Shown: piece after piece, positions 1-7,040 of the stretch
Numbering within the stretch: the first letter of the stretch is position 1
Layout of the letters: each line of letters opens with the position of its first letter
NCBI GenBank assembly: GCA_963541805.1
Contig: CAUTVF010000011.1
Location: 1-19,908 of the forward strand
Length of the DNA: 19,908 nucleotides
Direction: 5' to 3'
DNA from: CAUTVF01 sp963541805
GTDB taxonomy: Bacteria; Pseudomonadota; Alphaproteobacteria; Rs-D84; CASDRH01
Position numbers and translations under genes: made by a program
The notes under the pieces: generated by a model
What the model was told of the DNA's origin: nothing
The model's input: the letters and a program-made list of their open reading frames with translations, nothing else
Databases searched by the model: none

Positions 1-6
1 GTATAC

Positions 7-48
7 CAACATATCCTCCTTTTCCTCCAAGTTCTGGAGGATATGTTG
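7..48 (-). promoter_or_regulatory. Perfect 13-bp inverted repeat downstream of lpxC, possibly RBS-occluding
   Basis: Positions 7-19 and 36-48 are exact reverse complements (13 bp) around a 16-nt loop. Neither strand has a T run after it, so it does not look like an ordinary intrinsic terminator. Read on the minus strand, in the direction of the lipid A operon, the distal arm contains GGAGG followed by ATG (12-10). A further GGAGG lies in the loop. This could be the start of a gene running off the left edge whose ribosome binding site is buried in the stem. The proximal arm carries CCTCC, which can also pair with the loop GGAGG in a shorter hairpin (CCTCCA/TGGAGG). The alternative is a plus-strand reading frame (3-59, ending TAG) that would be the tail of a convergent gene. 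The window edge prevents a decision. Confidence 0.5.
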
Positions 49-53
49 ACCTG

Positions 54-923
54 TTATAGTTCAATTATTTCATAATTTGACTTGTCGGATAGTAATTCTT
101 TGACAAGTAAATTATTTTGCATGTGTCCTCCTTTAATGGAATTATAATGTCCAATGATTGGATATCCACATGTGCGTAAATCTCCTATGGCATCTAATAT
201 TTTATGTCGTGCAAATTCGTTTTTAAATCTAGTGCCTTCTTTATTTAAAATTTTTTTATCGTCAACACCAATGCCTGTTTTTAAACTTGCGCCAATTGCG
301 AAACCTTGTGAGTGCCATAATAATATATCTTTAATCCTTGCAAATGATCTTGCACTTGCAATTAAATTACAATAATTGTCAATTGTAACCTTTGTTTCAA
401 ATGATTGAACTCCAATTGCAGGAGTATCGTATACAATTTTAACAGACGCTGTAAGGCCATTAAAATTATCAATCGGAGATAAGGTAACAATTGAATTGCT
501 TTTTCCATCCTTAACAGTGATTTCTTTTAATATTTTCAAGTATTTTCGTTTTCCGTTTTGTTCTTTGAGACCGATAGATTTTATTTTTTTTGCAAAATAT
601 CCAGCGGATCCATCACAAATCGGAATTTCTCCACCCCAAGATTTAACGATTGCATTATCAATACCTAATCCAGATAAAGCAGATAAAATATGTTCTATTG
701 TATGAATGTTTCCAATATTCGAACATCCGGAATTTGCAGTAATGTTTTCAATTTCTAATTTTAACTTTTTATTACTTTGCATATCACTAAAAATAATTCC
801 TGTGTCAAGTTCTGCCGGTTCGACGCAAATTTTTACAATTTTTCCAGAATGTTGACCAATACTTTTTACAATAAAACTTTTGTTCAAAGTATGTTGCATT
901 GAATTATTAATTTGTCCTAACAT
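54..923 (-). CDS. lpxC: UDP-3-O-acyl-N-acetylglucosamine deacetylase (LpxC)
   Basis: LpxC is the zinc-dependent enzyme of the committed step of lipid A synthesis, removing acetate from UDP-3-O-acyl-GlcNAc in the cytoplasm. Counting from the upstream TTG at 941, the zinc and catalytic motif TIEHILSALSGLGIDN carries E83 and H84. RHKILDAIGDL carries H246 and D250, and KGGHMQNN carries H273, so all expected catalytic residues are present. The start is set at ATG 923: it is preceded by GGAAAAGAGGA at normal spacing, and the upstream TTG (941) would place that Shine-Dalgarno inside the gene. The product is 289 residues, near the usual family length (about 300). It is the last recognised gene of the lipid A operon, starting 2 bp after the lpxL-like stop. 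In many proteobacteria lpxC follows ftsZ instead, so this position is unusual. Confidence 0.97.
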   Translation of the reverse strand: MLGQINNSMQHTLNKSFIVKSIGQHSGKIVKICVEPAELDTGIIFSDMQSNKKLKLEIENITANSGCSNIGNIHTIEHILSALSGLGIDNAIVKSWGGEIPICDGSAGYFAKKIKSIGLKEQNGKRKYLKILKEITVKDGKSNSIVTLSPIDNFNGLTASVKIVYDTPAIGVQSFETKVTIDNYCNLIASARSFARIKDILLWHSQGFAIGASLKTGIGVDDKKILNKEGTRFKNEFARHKILDAIGDLRTCGYPIIGHYNSIKGGHMQNNLLVKELLSDKSNYEIIEL

Positions 924-925
924 TA

Positions 926-2044
926 TTATCCTCTTTTCCAACGTTTATGTAACCAAAACCATTGTTCTGGATATTGTTTTACCCATTCTTCAACAATATC
1001 ATTAATTTTTTGAGTGTCTGCTTCATCAGTTGAATTTGGGATAAATGGTTTGTGAATAATTACTTTATATTTTAAACCTTTCTGTTGAATAACCTGAATT
1101 GGAACAATTGGAGCATCAAAAGATTTTGAAAGCTTGACTGGTCCAGGGGCAGTTGGGGCATCAAATCCAAAAAATTTTAATTTTAAACTGCCAAATCCTT
1201 CAAAACGTTGATCAACTGCAATTATTAAAGTCTCTTTTCTTTTTAATGTTTTTATTGATGATCTGTTCCCTTGATCTCCTTTTGGGATTGCTTTTAAATT
1301 ATCTGCACTTGCAATCATTTTGAAAAAGAACCATGACATCAAGCGATTGTTGGGAAATCTGAAAATAACACTACATTTTATTCCTAATTTATGAAATGGA
1401 ATTGGAACTATGGATATGCTTCCATAATGAGCAAACATTGCAATCATCGGTTGACCACTCATTTTTTTTAAATTGTCTAACCCTTCTATTGATACATATT
1501 TATCCGGATTTTTATAAATGGTTTTTAATTTCGGAATTTCAAAAACAAATCTCAAAAAAACAGACCATGATTTGGATAAAATTTTTTGGCATTCATTATT
1601 AGTTTTATTTGGAAAACACATTTTAATATTTGCCAAAGCTTTGCGATTAACAGGCATATTTAATTTTGCGCAAAATCGTCCCAATTTTACCCCAAGTTTT
1701 GATGCTGTTTTTAAAGGTATTGATTTAATAAACAAGTAAAACAAATATCCAAATATTGCCTGAAGTGGATGGGAAGCCCATTTTTTTAATAGTTGTTCTT
1801 TTCCCATGTAAACACGTAGGGCTACAGTCTTTGAAAATATTGAAAACAGAACAGAAATAAGGCTAAATAAAAGGAAAATTACAAATATAATTTTGTTAAA
1901 TTCAAAATTAATATTTAATATATGAAATATAGAAATTCCTAGAACAGATAACAAAATTAATATCTTTTGTTTGGATATCGATCTAATCCACGCAACATAT
2001 ATTGAAAAAATAAATAGAAAATATACTATTGAACTATAACTCAT
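926..2044 (-). CDS. lpxL: LpxL/HtrB-type lipid A late acyltransferase, variant active site
   Basis: The protein is 372 residues and belongs to the LpxL/LpxM lysophospholipid acyltransferase family, which adds secondary acyl chains to Kdo2-lipid A at the inner membrane. The family core runs from about residue 80 to the end. It shows KALANIKMCFPN near 135, the AHYGSIS block at 205-211, DQR at 278-280, and the typical C-terminus QWFWLHKRWK. Two things are odd. The catalytic HX4(D/E) motif reads H206-Y-G-S-I-S211, so the acidic partner is Ser. Residues 1-79 are an extra, very hydrophobic region with about three predicted membrane segments (4-20, 27-43, 51-70). A shorter start at Met80 (1807) would give a normal-sized protein but has no clear Shine-Dalgarno. 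The 2044 start is kept because it lies 9 bp after lpxK in a continuous frame. The exact acyl donor and position cannot be read from sequence. Confidence 0.85.
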   Translation of the reverse strand: MSYSSIVYFLFIFSIYVAWIRSISKQKILILLSVLGISIFHILNINFEFNKIIFVIFLLFSLISVLFSIFSKTVALRVYMGKEQLLKKWASHPLQAIFGYLFYLFIKSIPLKTASKLGVKLGRFCAKLNMPVNRKALANIKMCFPNKTNNECQKILSKSWSVFLRFVFEIPKLKTIYKNPDKYVSIEGLDNLKKMSGQPMIAMFAHYGSISIVPIPFHKLGIKCSVIFRFPNNRLMSWFFFKMIASADNLKAIPKGDQGNRSSIKTLKRKETLIIAVDQRFEGFGSLKLKFFGFDAPTAPGPVKLSKSFDAPIVPIQVIQQKGLKYKVIIHKPFIPNSTDEADTQKINDIVEEWVKQYPEQWFWLHKRWKRG

Positions 2045-2053
2045 TTTTAAATT

Positions 2054-3049
2054 TTATTTGATTAAGGACAAAACAAAGTTATTAAAATTTTTTTCTTTTA
2101 TCGACAATTTGATAGAAAAAGATTTTATATATCTTTTGTAGTGTTCCGGTATTTTCACATAATCTTTATCAGTTGTGAATATAATATATTTTTTTGCATA
2201 CTTCTCAATAATATTTTTTATGTCACAATCAGTATACATATAATGATCTGAAAAAGTCTTTGTTTCATCTGGATAAATACCACAATTTTTTAAAGATGTA
2301 AAAAATTTTTCAGGTTTACCAATTGCACAAAATGCAAATACTTTTTTATTTTTAAGGAATTTGTATCTTTCAGGTACAATTTCTCCATGAAAAATTGGAA
2401 TACTGTAATCTAAAAGTTGTTGTGTTATTAGTTTTGAATCTTTTCGAATTATAATAGCTGCATCAACTTTTTTTACCCCTGATTTTACACTTTCACGAAG
2501 GGGTCCAGCTGGAACAGTAAAATAATTACCAAAACCAAACTGTCCATCGATTACTAAAATTGATGAGTGTTTTTTTATTGATTCATTTTGCATCCCATCA
2601 TCCATTATAATTATATCGGGATGTAATTTTTCTGCAAATTTTATTGATGTTTTTTTACAATTATTAATAATAATTTTGGCATTTTCGTACTTTTCCAATT
2701 TTGATGCCAACATTAAAGGCTCGTCTCCAACATCTGTTGCGCTATGTTTTTTTATATCAACTATTGTTGCATAATTTTTTTTTGCCAGTTTACTGTTGTA
2801 TCCCTGCATAACAATACAAATTTTTAAACCATTTTTTAAAAAGATTTCAGATAATTTTAATACAACTTGAGTTTTTCCAGTTCCACCAATATTTATATTT
2901 CCGACACAAATTACTCGTGTTTTTGGATGGTACTTAGATAAAGATTGAATAAATAAATTTGCTTTTGAAATTATGGAATATAAAAAAGAAAGCGGCAGTA
3001 AAGAAACCGCCACTAAGTTGACACTATTCCAAAAATTTGGTTGTTGCAT
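2054..3049 (-). CDS. lpxK: Tetraacyldisaccharide 4'-kinase (LpxK)
   Basis: LpxK phosphorylates the 4' position of the lipid A disaccharide using ATP at the inner-membrane face. The 331-residue product is the usual family size. It has an N-terminal membrane-associated segment (about 8-27). The Walker A loop GNINIGGTGKT lies at 50-60, GDEPLMLA at 108-115, DDGMQN at 150-155, and PAGPLRE at 180-186. CAIGKPEKFF begins near 241 and FSDHYMYT near 266. One deviation is MQGYNSK near 81, where most relatives have an RGYG-type sequence. The ATG is 3 bp downstream of the waaA stop and has no clear Shine-Dalgarno, which suggests translational coupling within the operon. Confidence 0.96.
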   Translation of the reverse strand: MQQPNFWNSVNLVAVSLLPLSFLYSIISKANLFIQSLSKYHPKTRVICVGNINIGGTGKTQVVLKLSEIFLKNGLKICIVMQGYNSKLAKKNYATIVDIKKHSATDVGDEPLMLASKLEKYENAKIIINNCKKTSIKFAEKLHPDIIIMDDGMQNESIKKHSSILVIDGQFGFGNYFTVPAGPLRESVKSGVKKVDAAIIIRKDSKLITQQLLDYSIPIFHGEIVPERYKFLKNKKVFAFCAIGKPEKFFTSLKNCGIYPDETKTFSDHYMYTDCDIKNIIEKYAKKYIIFTTDKDYVKIPEHYKRYIKSFSIKLSIKEKNFNNFVLSLIK

Positions 3050-3052
3050 AAA

Positions 3053-4366
3053 TTAACCCAGTTTAGTATTACAAATGTTCTTTATTGTATCAAAAATCTT
3101 TTCTTTTACATTTGCTTTTGACATAACAAAATCATACGATCGGTCAATGATATCTTTTAAATCTTCAGCGTTATTTTTATCAAAGCAACGTTTCACAATT
3201 TCTCCCAGCTGTTTAGGGCTCTTTAATCCAACGATTACTTGTTTTTCTAACATCTCATCGACCATATCTTTGAAATTTTGATAATATTTTCCAGTTATAG
3301 TAACACTTTTTAACTGCATTGGTTCAATTGGATTACTACCACCCAAATTAACCAATGATCGGCCAATAAAAACCACATCAGTAATAGAGTAGAATATCCC
3401 CATTTCCCCCAGAGTATCGGCAATATAAATATTGGTTTCATCTGTAATCTTTTCACCTTTTGAGCGAACTGCGAAAGTTAAATTATATTTTTTTGCAATA
3501 TCACAAATTTCTGGCATTCTTGTATATTGTCTTGGACATATGATTAATAATGCATTTGGATATTGTTTAATAATTTCTGTGTGTGCTGCAAATACGGCAT
3601 GTTCCTCAGCATTATCGGTTTTATGCGTTGAGCCAGCAACCCATCTTAGACGCGTTCCTATCATATCTTGCAATTCTTTTAATTTTGTTGCATTTGGAAT
3701 AAGTGGAGCGGCAGAATATTTCAAGTTTTCAAAGTTTTTAACTTTATTGTGATTTTCAGATGATATTAGTTGCTTTAAATATCTTTCATCAACTCTTGAT
3801 GTGGCAAAAATGAAATCAAATGTATTTATCATTTCATTAAATAATTTTTTACCAAAAAAGTTTGAAAATTTTTTGAATGCTTGTTCTGTAATCCTCGCAT
3901 TTAATAAGAACATTGGAATACCATGCTTTTTCACAGATGATAGTAACGCTGGCCATAATTCAGAATCTATAAAAAATCCGACAGATGGTCTCCAGTAATT
4001 GATGAATCTTTCAACGCAAAATGGAATATCAACAGGGATATATTGACAAATAAAATTTGGATTATCTTTAAATTTAGCTGGAATTACTTTATCTGCATTA
4101 TGGCTTGCATATGTTATTAAAATTTTTACATTCGGATAACGTTTAATTGTATCACGCATAAAGGACATCGCGGAATTAAGCTCTCCAAGTGATGCCCCAT
4201 GAAACCAAACGATTTTTCCATCTGGGCGTTCAACAGATGCTCGGCCAAACCGTTCGTTGAATCTTTTTGGATTTAAACTTTCTTTACCTTTTTTTTGTCT
4301 TTTTTTTAGATATAAAAAAATTATTGGGTATGCCAATGTCATTAATATCTTATATAAGTTTGTCAT
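3053..4366 (-). CDS. waaA: 3-deoxy-D-manno-octulosonic acid (Kdo) transferase (WaaA/KdtA)
   Basis: WaaA is a GT30-family glycosyltransferase that transfers Kdo from CMP-Kdo to lipid IVA at the cytoplasmic face of the inner membrane. The protein (437 residues, normal length) begins with a short membrane anchor (about 5-20) and ERFG at 38-41. The N-terminal acceptor domain has WFHGASLGE, where E62 matches the conserved catalytic Glu, followed by ITYASHNADK and DSELWPALL. The C-terminal domain has AGSTHK, PRQYTRMPEI and IGRSLVNLGGSNPIEP, the CMP-sugar binding signature. AAGGAAAA stands before the ATG. How many Kdo residues it adds cannot be told from the sequence. Confidence 0.97.
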   Translation of the reverse strand: MTNLYKILMTLAYPIIFLYLKKRQKKGKESLNPKRFNERFGRASVERPDGKIVWFHGASLGELNSAMSFMRDTIKRYPNVKILITYASHNADKVIPAKFKDNPNFICQYIPVDIPFCVERFINYWRPSVGFFIDSELWPALLSSVKKHGIPMFLLNARITEQAFKKFSNFFGKKLFNEMINTFDFIFATSRVDERYLKQLISSENHNKVKNFENLKYSAAPLIPNATKLKELQDMIGTRLRWVAGSTHKTDNAEEHAVFAAHTEIIKQYPNALLIICPRQYTRMPEICDIAKKYNLTFAVRSKGEKITDETNIYIADTLGEMGIFYSITDVVFIGRSLVNLGGSNPIEPMQLKSVTITGKYYQNFKDMVDEMLEKQVIVGLKSPKQLGEIVKRCFDKNNAEDLKDIIDRSYDFVMSKANVKEKIFDTIKNICNTKLG

Positions 4367-4376
4367 AATTTTCCTT

Positions 4377-5144
4377 TTATTTAATTTTTCCCATTCTCAT
4401 TAATTTCCCGTATGCGCGGGATTGTTCAAAAACTTCTGGTTCAATTAGTGGTAGATTGTATTTTTTATCTAATTTTTGTTGCTCTTTAATCATCATTTCC
4501 TGTAACTGATTTTTAATTTCATCTTGTTTATTTTTAAAGTCACTATCTGTTATAAAAATTGGATCTCCAATTTTTGCAATTACTTTTGAAAACGGTTTGA
4601 TAATCATACATCTATCCCAGCTATTTATTATTTTCACATTTTTTGCTGAAATATACAATGGAATAATTGGAACCCCTGTTTTCATTGCAAAATAAAAAGG
4701 GCTGTTTGTTACAATATTAAACCGCGGACCAATTGGCCCGTCTGGAGTGAATCCCAATGCATGACCTTGTTTTAAAATTTTTATTGAATCGCGAATTGTT
4801 GATGCGGTTGCATAATTCGTTGATCCCCAAATTGGATTAACCCCATTAAATGTAAAAATTTTTGCAATTAATTTTCCGTCCCTGTGTTTTGAAAAAAGGC
4901 CAAACATTTTTATACCAGTCTTTCGAATTAAAAAAGGAGGTAACATAAAACGTCCATGCCAAAATAATAAAATGTATCCGGTTTTTGAATATTTTGTAAG
5001 AGTCTCGAAATTTATTTTTTTAATTCTAAATGTTTGATACAACAACTTTATAATTAAAGATATAATAAAGGCAGCAATGTTAATAAAAAGATCACTTCTA
5101 ACTATTACTTTACTATAATCTTTAATCTTTTGTAGAATTATCAT
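4377..5144 (-). CDS. DUF374 family acyltransferase (possibly LpxJ-like)
   Basis: This 255-residue protein has one N-terminal hydrophobic segment (about 19-36) followed by the DUF374 lysophospholipid acyltransferase-like domain. The recognisable blocks are FWHGRFML at 61-68, SKHRDGKLIAK at 85-95, TPDGPIGPR at 133-141, and NSWDR near 174-178. Family members are often encoded beside waaA and lpxK in alphaproteobacteria. The LpxJ late acyltransferases of epsilonproteobacteria belong to the same family. It is the first gene of the lipid A operon, 10 bp upstream of waaA, so a late lipid A acylation role is a reasonable inference. This matters because the other late acyltransferase in the operon has a changed active site. 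Substrate specificity is not shown by sequence. Confidence 0.85.
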   Translation of the reverse strand: MIILQKIKDYSKVIVRSDLFINIAAFIISLIIKLLYQTFRIKKINFETLTKYSKTGYILLFWHGRFMLPPFLIRKTGIKMFGLFSKHRDGKLIAKIFTFNGVNPIWGSTNYATASTIRDSIKILKQGHALGFTPDGPIGPRFNIVTNSPFYFAMKTGVPIIPLYISAKNVKIINSWDRCMIIKPFSKVIAKIGDPIFITDSDFKNKQDEIKNQLQEMMIKEQQKLDKKYNLPLIEPEVFEQSRAYGKLMRMGKIK

Positions 5145-5175
5145 AATTTATTTTTATCAAACCTTATGTGATATG

Positions 5176-5204
5176 ATGATATTGCAAAAGTTTAGTATCT
5201 GCAA
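5176..5204 (-). promoter_or_regulatory. Promoter of the lipid A operon
   Basis: On the minus strand there is TTGCAG (5204-5199), a 17-bp spacer, then TATCAT (5181-5176). This is four of six matches at the -35 and five of six at the -10. Transcription would start near 5169 and leave a short leader of about 25 nt before the DUF374 ATG at 5144. No other good promoter is evident within the packed operon to its left. The short inverted repeat TTGCA/TGCAA (5182-5186, 5200-5204) lies within this promoter and may be chance. Confidence 0.6.
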
Positions 5205-5249
5205 CATTTAAAATCTTGATTTTTAATATTTAAATTTTAGTATTGACTT

Positions 5250-5678
5250 ATGTTTTTCAAAGCATTTTTTAATAAAAATATATCATCTTATGATATCGGT
5301 AAAAGCTCAGAGGATTATGTTAAATCATATCTTATATCCAATTTTTATAATGTAATTGCGACGCGTTTTAAGGACACAAATAAAAAAGGTAGTGGGTTGG
5401 GAGAAATTGATATAATTGCCAAGAAGGGGAATACAATAATTTTTATTGAAGTAAAGGCGCGCAATAATTTGGAAAATATTTTTTATTCGATTACACAAAA
5501 TCAACAACGCAGAATTATGAATTCTGCAATTATATTTATATCAAAACATTCTGAATATAAAAGTTATGATATAAGATTTGATGCAATTTTTGTATTAATA
5601 CAAGGTAAAGATAAAAAAATTACTCATATTAAAAATGCCTTTGATGCATCAGATGTCAATAGTATGATAGGATTATAG
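5250..5678 (+). CDS. yraN: YraN/UPF0102 family endonuclease-like protein
   Basis: The product (142 residues) has the restriction-endonuclease-like fold signature of UPF0102. It shows GKSSEDYVKSYL near 17-28, GEIDIIAKKG at 51-60 and FIEVKAR at 65-71, giving a D54...E67-x-K69 type metal-binding core. The cellular role of the family is not well established; a DNA-processing or repair role is usually inferred from the fold. It is the first plus-strand gene after the divergent intergenic region and lies 9 bp before rmuC, suggesting a two-gene unit. No strong Shine-Dalgarno is seen, and no convincing plus-strand promoter was found in the AT-rich 105-bp gap. Confidence 0.88.
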   Translation: MFFKAFFNKNISSYDIGKSSEDYVKSYLISNFYNVIATRFKDTNKKGSGLGEIDIIAKKGNTIIFIEVKARNNLENIFYSITQNQQRRIMNSAIIFISKHSEYKSYDIRFDAIFVLIQGKDKKITHIKNAFDASDVNSMIGL

Positions 5679-5687
5679 GAGAGGCGT

Positions 5688-6854
5688 ATGACAATATTAA
5701 TAATACTAATTTCATTTCTAACTTTGATAAGTGTTTTTTTATTTATAAATAATACTAAATTGTCAAAGGAGAATATAGAGTTAAAAATTAACTTAACGAA
5801 TCAACAAAAATACTTTCAAGAATATAAACAAGATAAAGAAAGTTTAAAAAATATTTTTCAGAATATGTCAAATGATATTATTCAGAATCAAAATAAATTG
5901 ATGTCTGATGAGAATAAAAAATCTTTGGAATTTGTACTGAATCCATTCAAGGAACAATTAAATCATTTTCAACAAAATATTGATGTTTTTCGAAAGGAAA
6001 GCATTTCAAACAAGGCCAGTTTTGAAGAACAATTCAAAAATTTATTGACGTTAAATCAAAGTTTAAGTATGGATGCCAAGAATTTAACAGACGCTTTAAA
6101 AAATAACAAAAAATTGCAGGGCGATTGGGGTGAGTTTCAATTAGAACAAATATTAGAATTATCTGGTTTGCAAAAAGGGGTTCATTATTTTCCACAACAA
6201 AATTTGAAAACCGAAGATGGTAAAAATATCCGTCCGGATTTTATTATAAATCTTCCAGATAAAAGAGCAGTCATAATAGATTCGAAAGTTTCCCTTCATG
6301 ATTATATTGAATACATGAAATCGGAAGACGATGATGTAAAAAAGATGTATTTAAAAAAACATGCGAGTTGTGTCAAAGATCATATGAGGAGGTTATCATC
6401 AAAAGAATATCAAACAAATGTTCAAAAACATAATAGTATAAATTCACTTGATTATGTTGTGATGTTTTTACCGTATGAAAGTGCTTATGTTGATGCGATA
6501 AAAACAGACAGGGATATATATTCATTAATGGCAGAAACCCGTGTTGTAATTGCAACTCCATCATCATTGTTTCCAATTTTAAAAACAGTTGAAAATCTAT
6601 GGAAACTGGATAATCAAAATAAGAATGTCGCAAAAATTGCAGAAATTGGTGGGGCTTTATATGATAAGTTTGTTTTATTCAATGAAGATATGCAAAGGGT
6701 TGAAAATAATATTCTATCTGCACACAAATCATATAAGGATGCGTACGATAAGATTAATTCTCCACGTGGAGCAATGCATTTGGCTGAAAAATTAAAGAGT
6801 TTAGGGGCTAAAACCAGTAAAACTTTGGAACTTCCAAAAACGCTTGATGATTAG
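5688..6854 (+). CDS. rmuC: DNA recombination protein RmuC homolog
   Basis: The product (388 residues) has an N-terminal membrane anchor (about 2-20), then a long Gln/Asn/Lys-rich coiled-coil stretch to about residue 140, then the RmuC domain. Family blocks include GDWGEFQLEQILE from 145, IRPDFIINLPDKRAVIIDSKVS at about 181-202, FLPYESAYVDA, ATPSSLFPILKTVE, and SPRGAMHLAEKLKSLG near the C-terminus. RmuC proteins limit certain recombination events such as inversions at short inverted repeats and have a nuclease-like core. The DSK residues (198-200) fit that core. The start is well supported by AGGAGAGG just before the ATG. No T-rich terminator hairpin follows the stop codon. Confidence 0.93.
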   Translation: MTILIILISFLTLISVFLFINNTKLSKENIELKINLTNQQKYFQEYKQDKESLKNIFQNMSNDIIQNQNKLMSDENKKSLEFVLNPFKEQLNHFQQNIDVFRKESISNKASFEEQFKNLLTLNQSLSMDAKNLTDALKNNKKLQGDWGEFQLEQILELSGLQKGVHYFPQQNLKTEDGKNIRPDFIINLPDKRAVIIDSKVSLHDYIEYMKSEDDDVKKMYLKKHASCVKDHMRRLSSKEYQTNVQKHNSINSLDYVVMFLPYESAYVDAIKTDRDIYSLMAETRVVIATPSSLFPILKTVENLWKLDNQNKNVAKIAEIGGALYDKFVLFNEDMQRVENNILSAHKSYKDAYDKINSPRGAMHLAEKLKSLGAKTSKTLELPKTLDD

Positions 6855-6921
6855 ATAGCATAAATACTTGATATATACAAAAAGAAAAAGCATATAAAAG
6901 CCATACCTAACCCAATGCTTC

Positions 6922-6950
6922 TTGACAATCAACAGCTTTTCTGTGATCAT
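6922..6950 (+). promoter_or_regulatory. Promoter of the SRP RNA gene
   Basis: There is a perfect -35 TTGACA (6922-6927), a 17-bp spacer and GATCAT (6945-6950, four of six matches). TGT (6942-6944) sits in front of the -10 as an extended -10 element. The predicted start, 6957/6958, coincides with the first base of the RNA's closing stem. This agreement supports both calls. Confidence 0.7.
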
Positions 6951-6956
6951 AAATGT

Positions 6957-7038
6957 GCGAAGTGAGTGTAACCAGTATCAAACTGGCCAGATTGGGAACA
7001 AAGCAACCATGGTATGAAGTACAGGTCACTTCGTTTTC
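6957..7038 (+). ncRNA. ffs: Signal recognition particle RNA, small bacterial type (4.5S/ffs)
   Basis: The apical SRP motif is clear at 6985-7008: GGCCAG, A, UUG, a GGAA tetraloop (6995-6998), CAA, AGCA, ACC. It aligns without gaps to the conserved bacterial domain IV core. The CAG/AGCA internal loop is preserved, and the stem next to the tetraloop keeps pairing through changed base pairs (UUG/CAA for the usual UCC/GGA). An 8-bp perfect closing stem pairs 6958-6965 with 7026-7033, and UGUA (6967-6970) pairs with UACA (7020-7023). The RNA binds Ffh and targets membrane proteins to SecYEG. At about 80 nt it is at the short end of the family, and the middle helix pairs imperfectly by eye. It lies between rmuC and the dcw cluster with its own promoter and U-rich end. 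Confidence 0.85.
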
Positions 7039-7040
7039 TT
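7026..7040 (+). terminator. 3' end of SRP RNA: closing stem arm plus U-rich run
   Basis: The 3' arm of the RNA's closing stem (7026-7033) is followed directly by TTTTCTT and then the TTA stop of the converging gene. A G/C-containing stem followed by a U tract is consistent with factor-independent termination of ffs. Confidence 0.5.

Noticed and set aside
3..59. Plus-strand frame ending TAG at 57-59, rich in proline (PTYPPFPPSSGG), possible tail of a convergent gene
   Set aside because: Only 18 codons are visible, the composition follows from the inverted repeat, and it would overlap the lpxC stop; it cannot be told from chance without sequence to the left.
797..811. 15-bp string ATTCCTGTGTCAAGT in lpxC also found near 7516-7530
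   Set aside because: In a 20-kb AT-rich window a few 15-mer matches are expected by chance, and the lpxC copy is ordinary coding sequence.
5205..5244. Plus-strand promoter and CtrA-type TTAA sites before yraN
   Set aside because: The TTAA spacing does not fit a CtrA box, and the best -10 candidate would sit against the start codon; AT richness explains the matches.
6888..6920. AAGCAT/ATGCTT inverted repeat after rmuC as a terminator
   Set aside because: The stem is only 6 bp with a loop over 20 nt and there is no T run.
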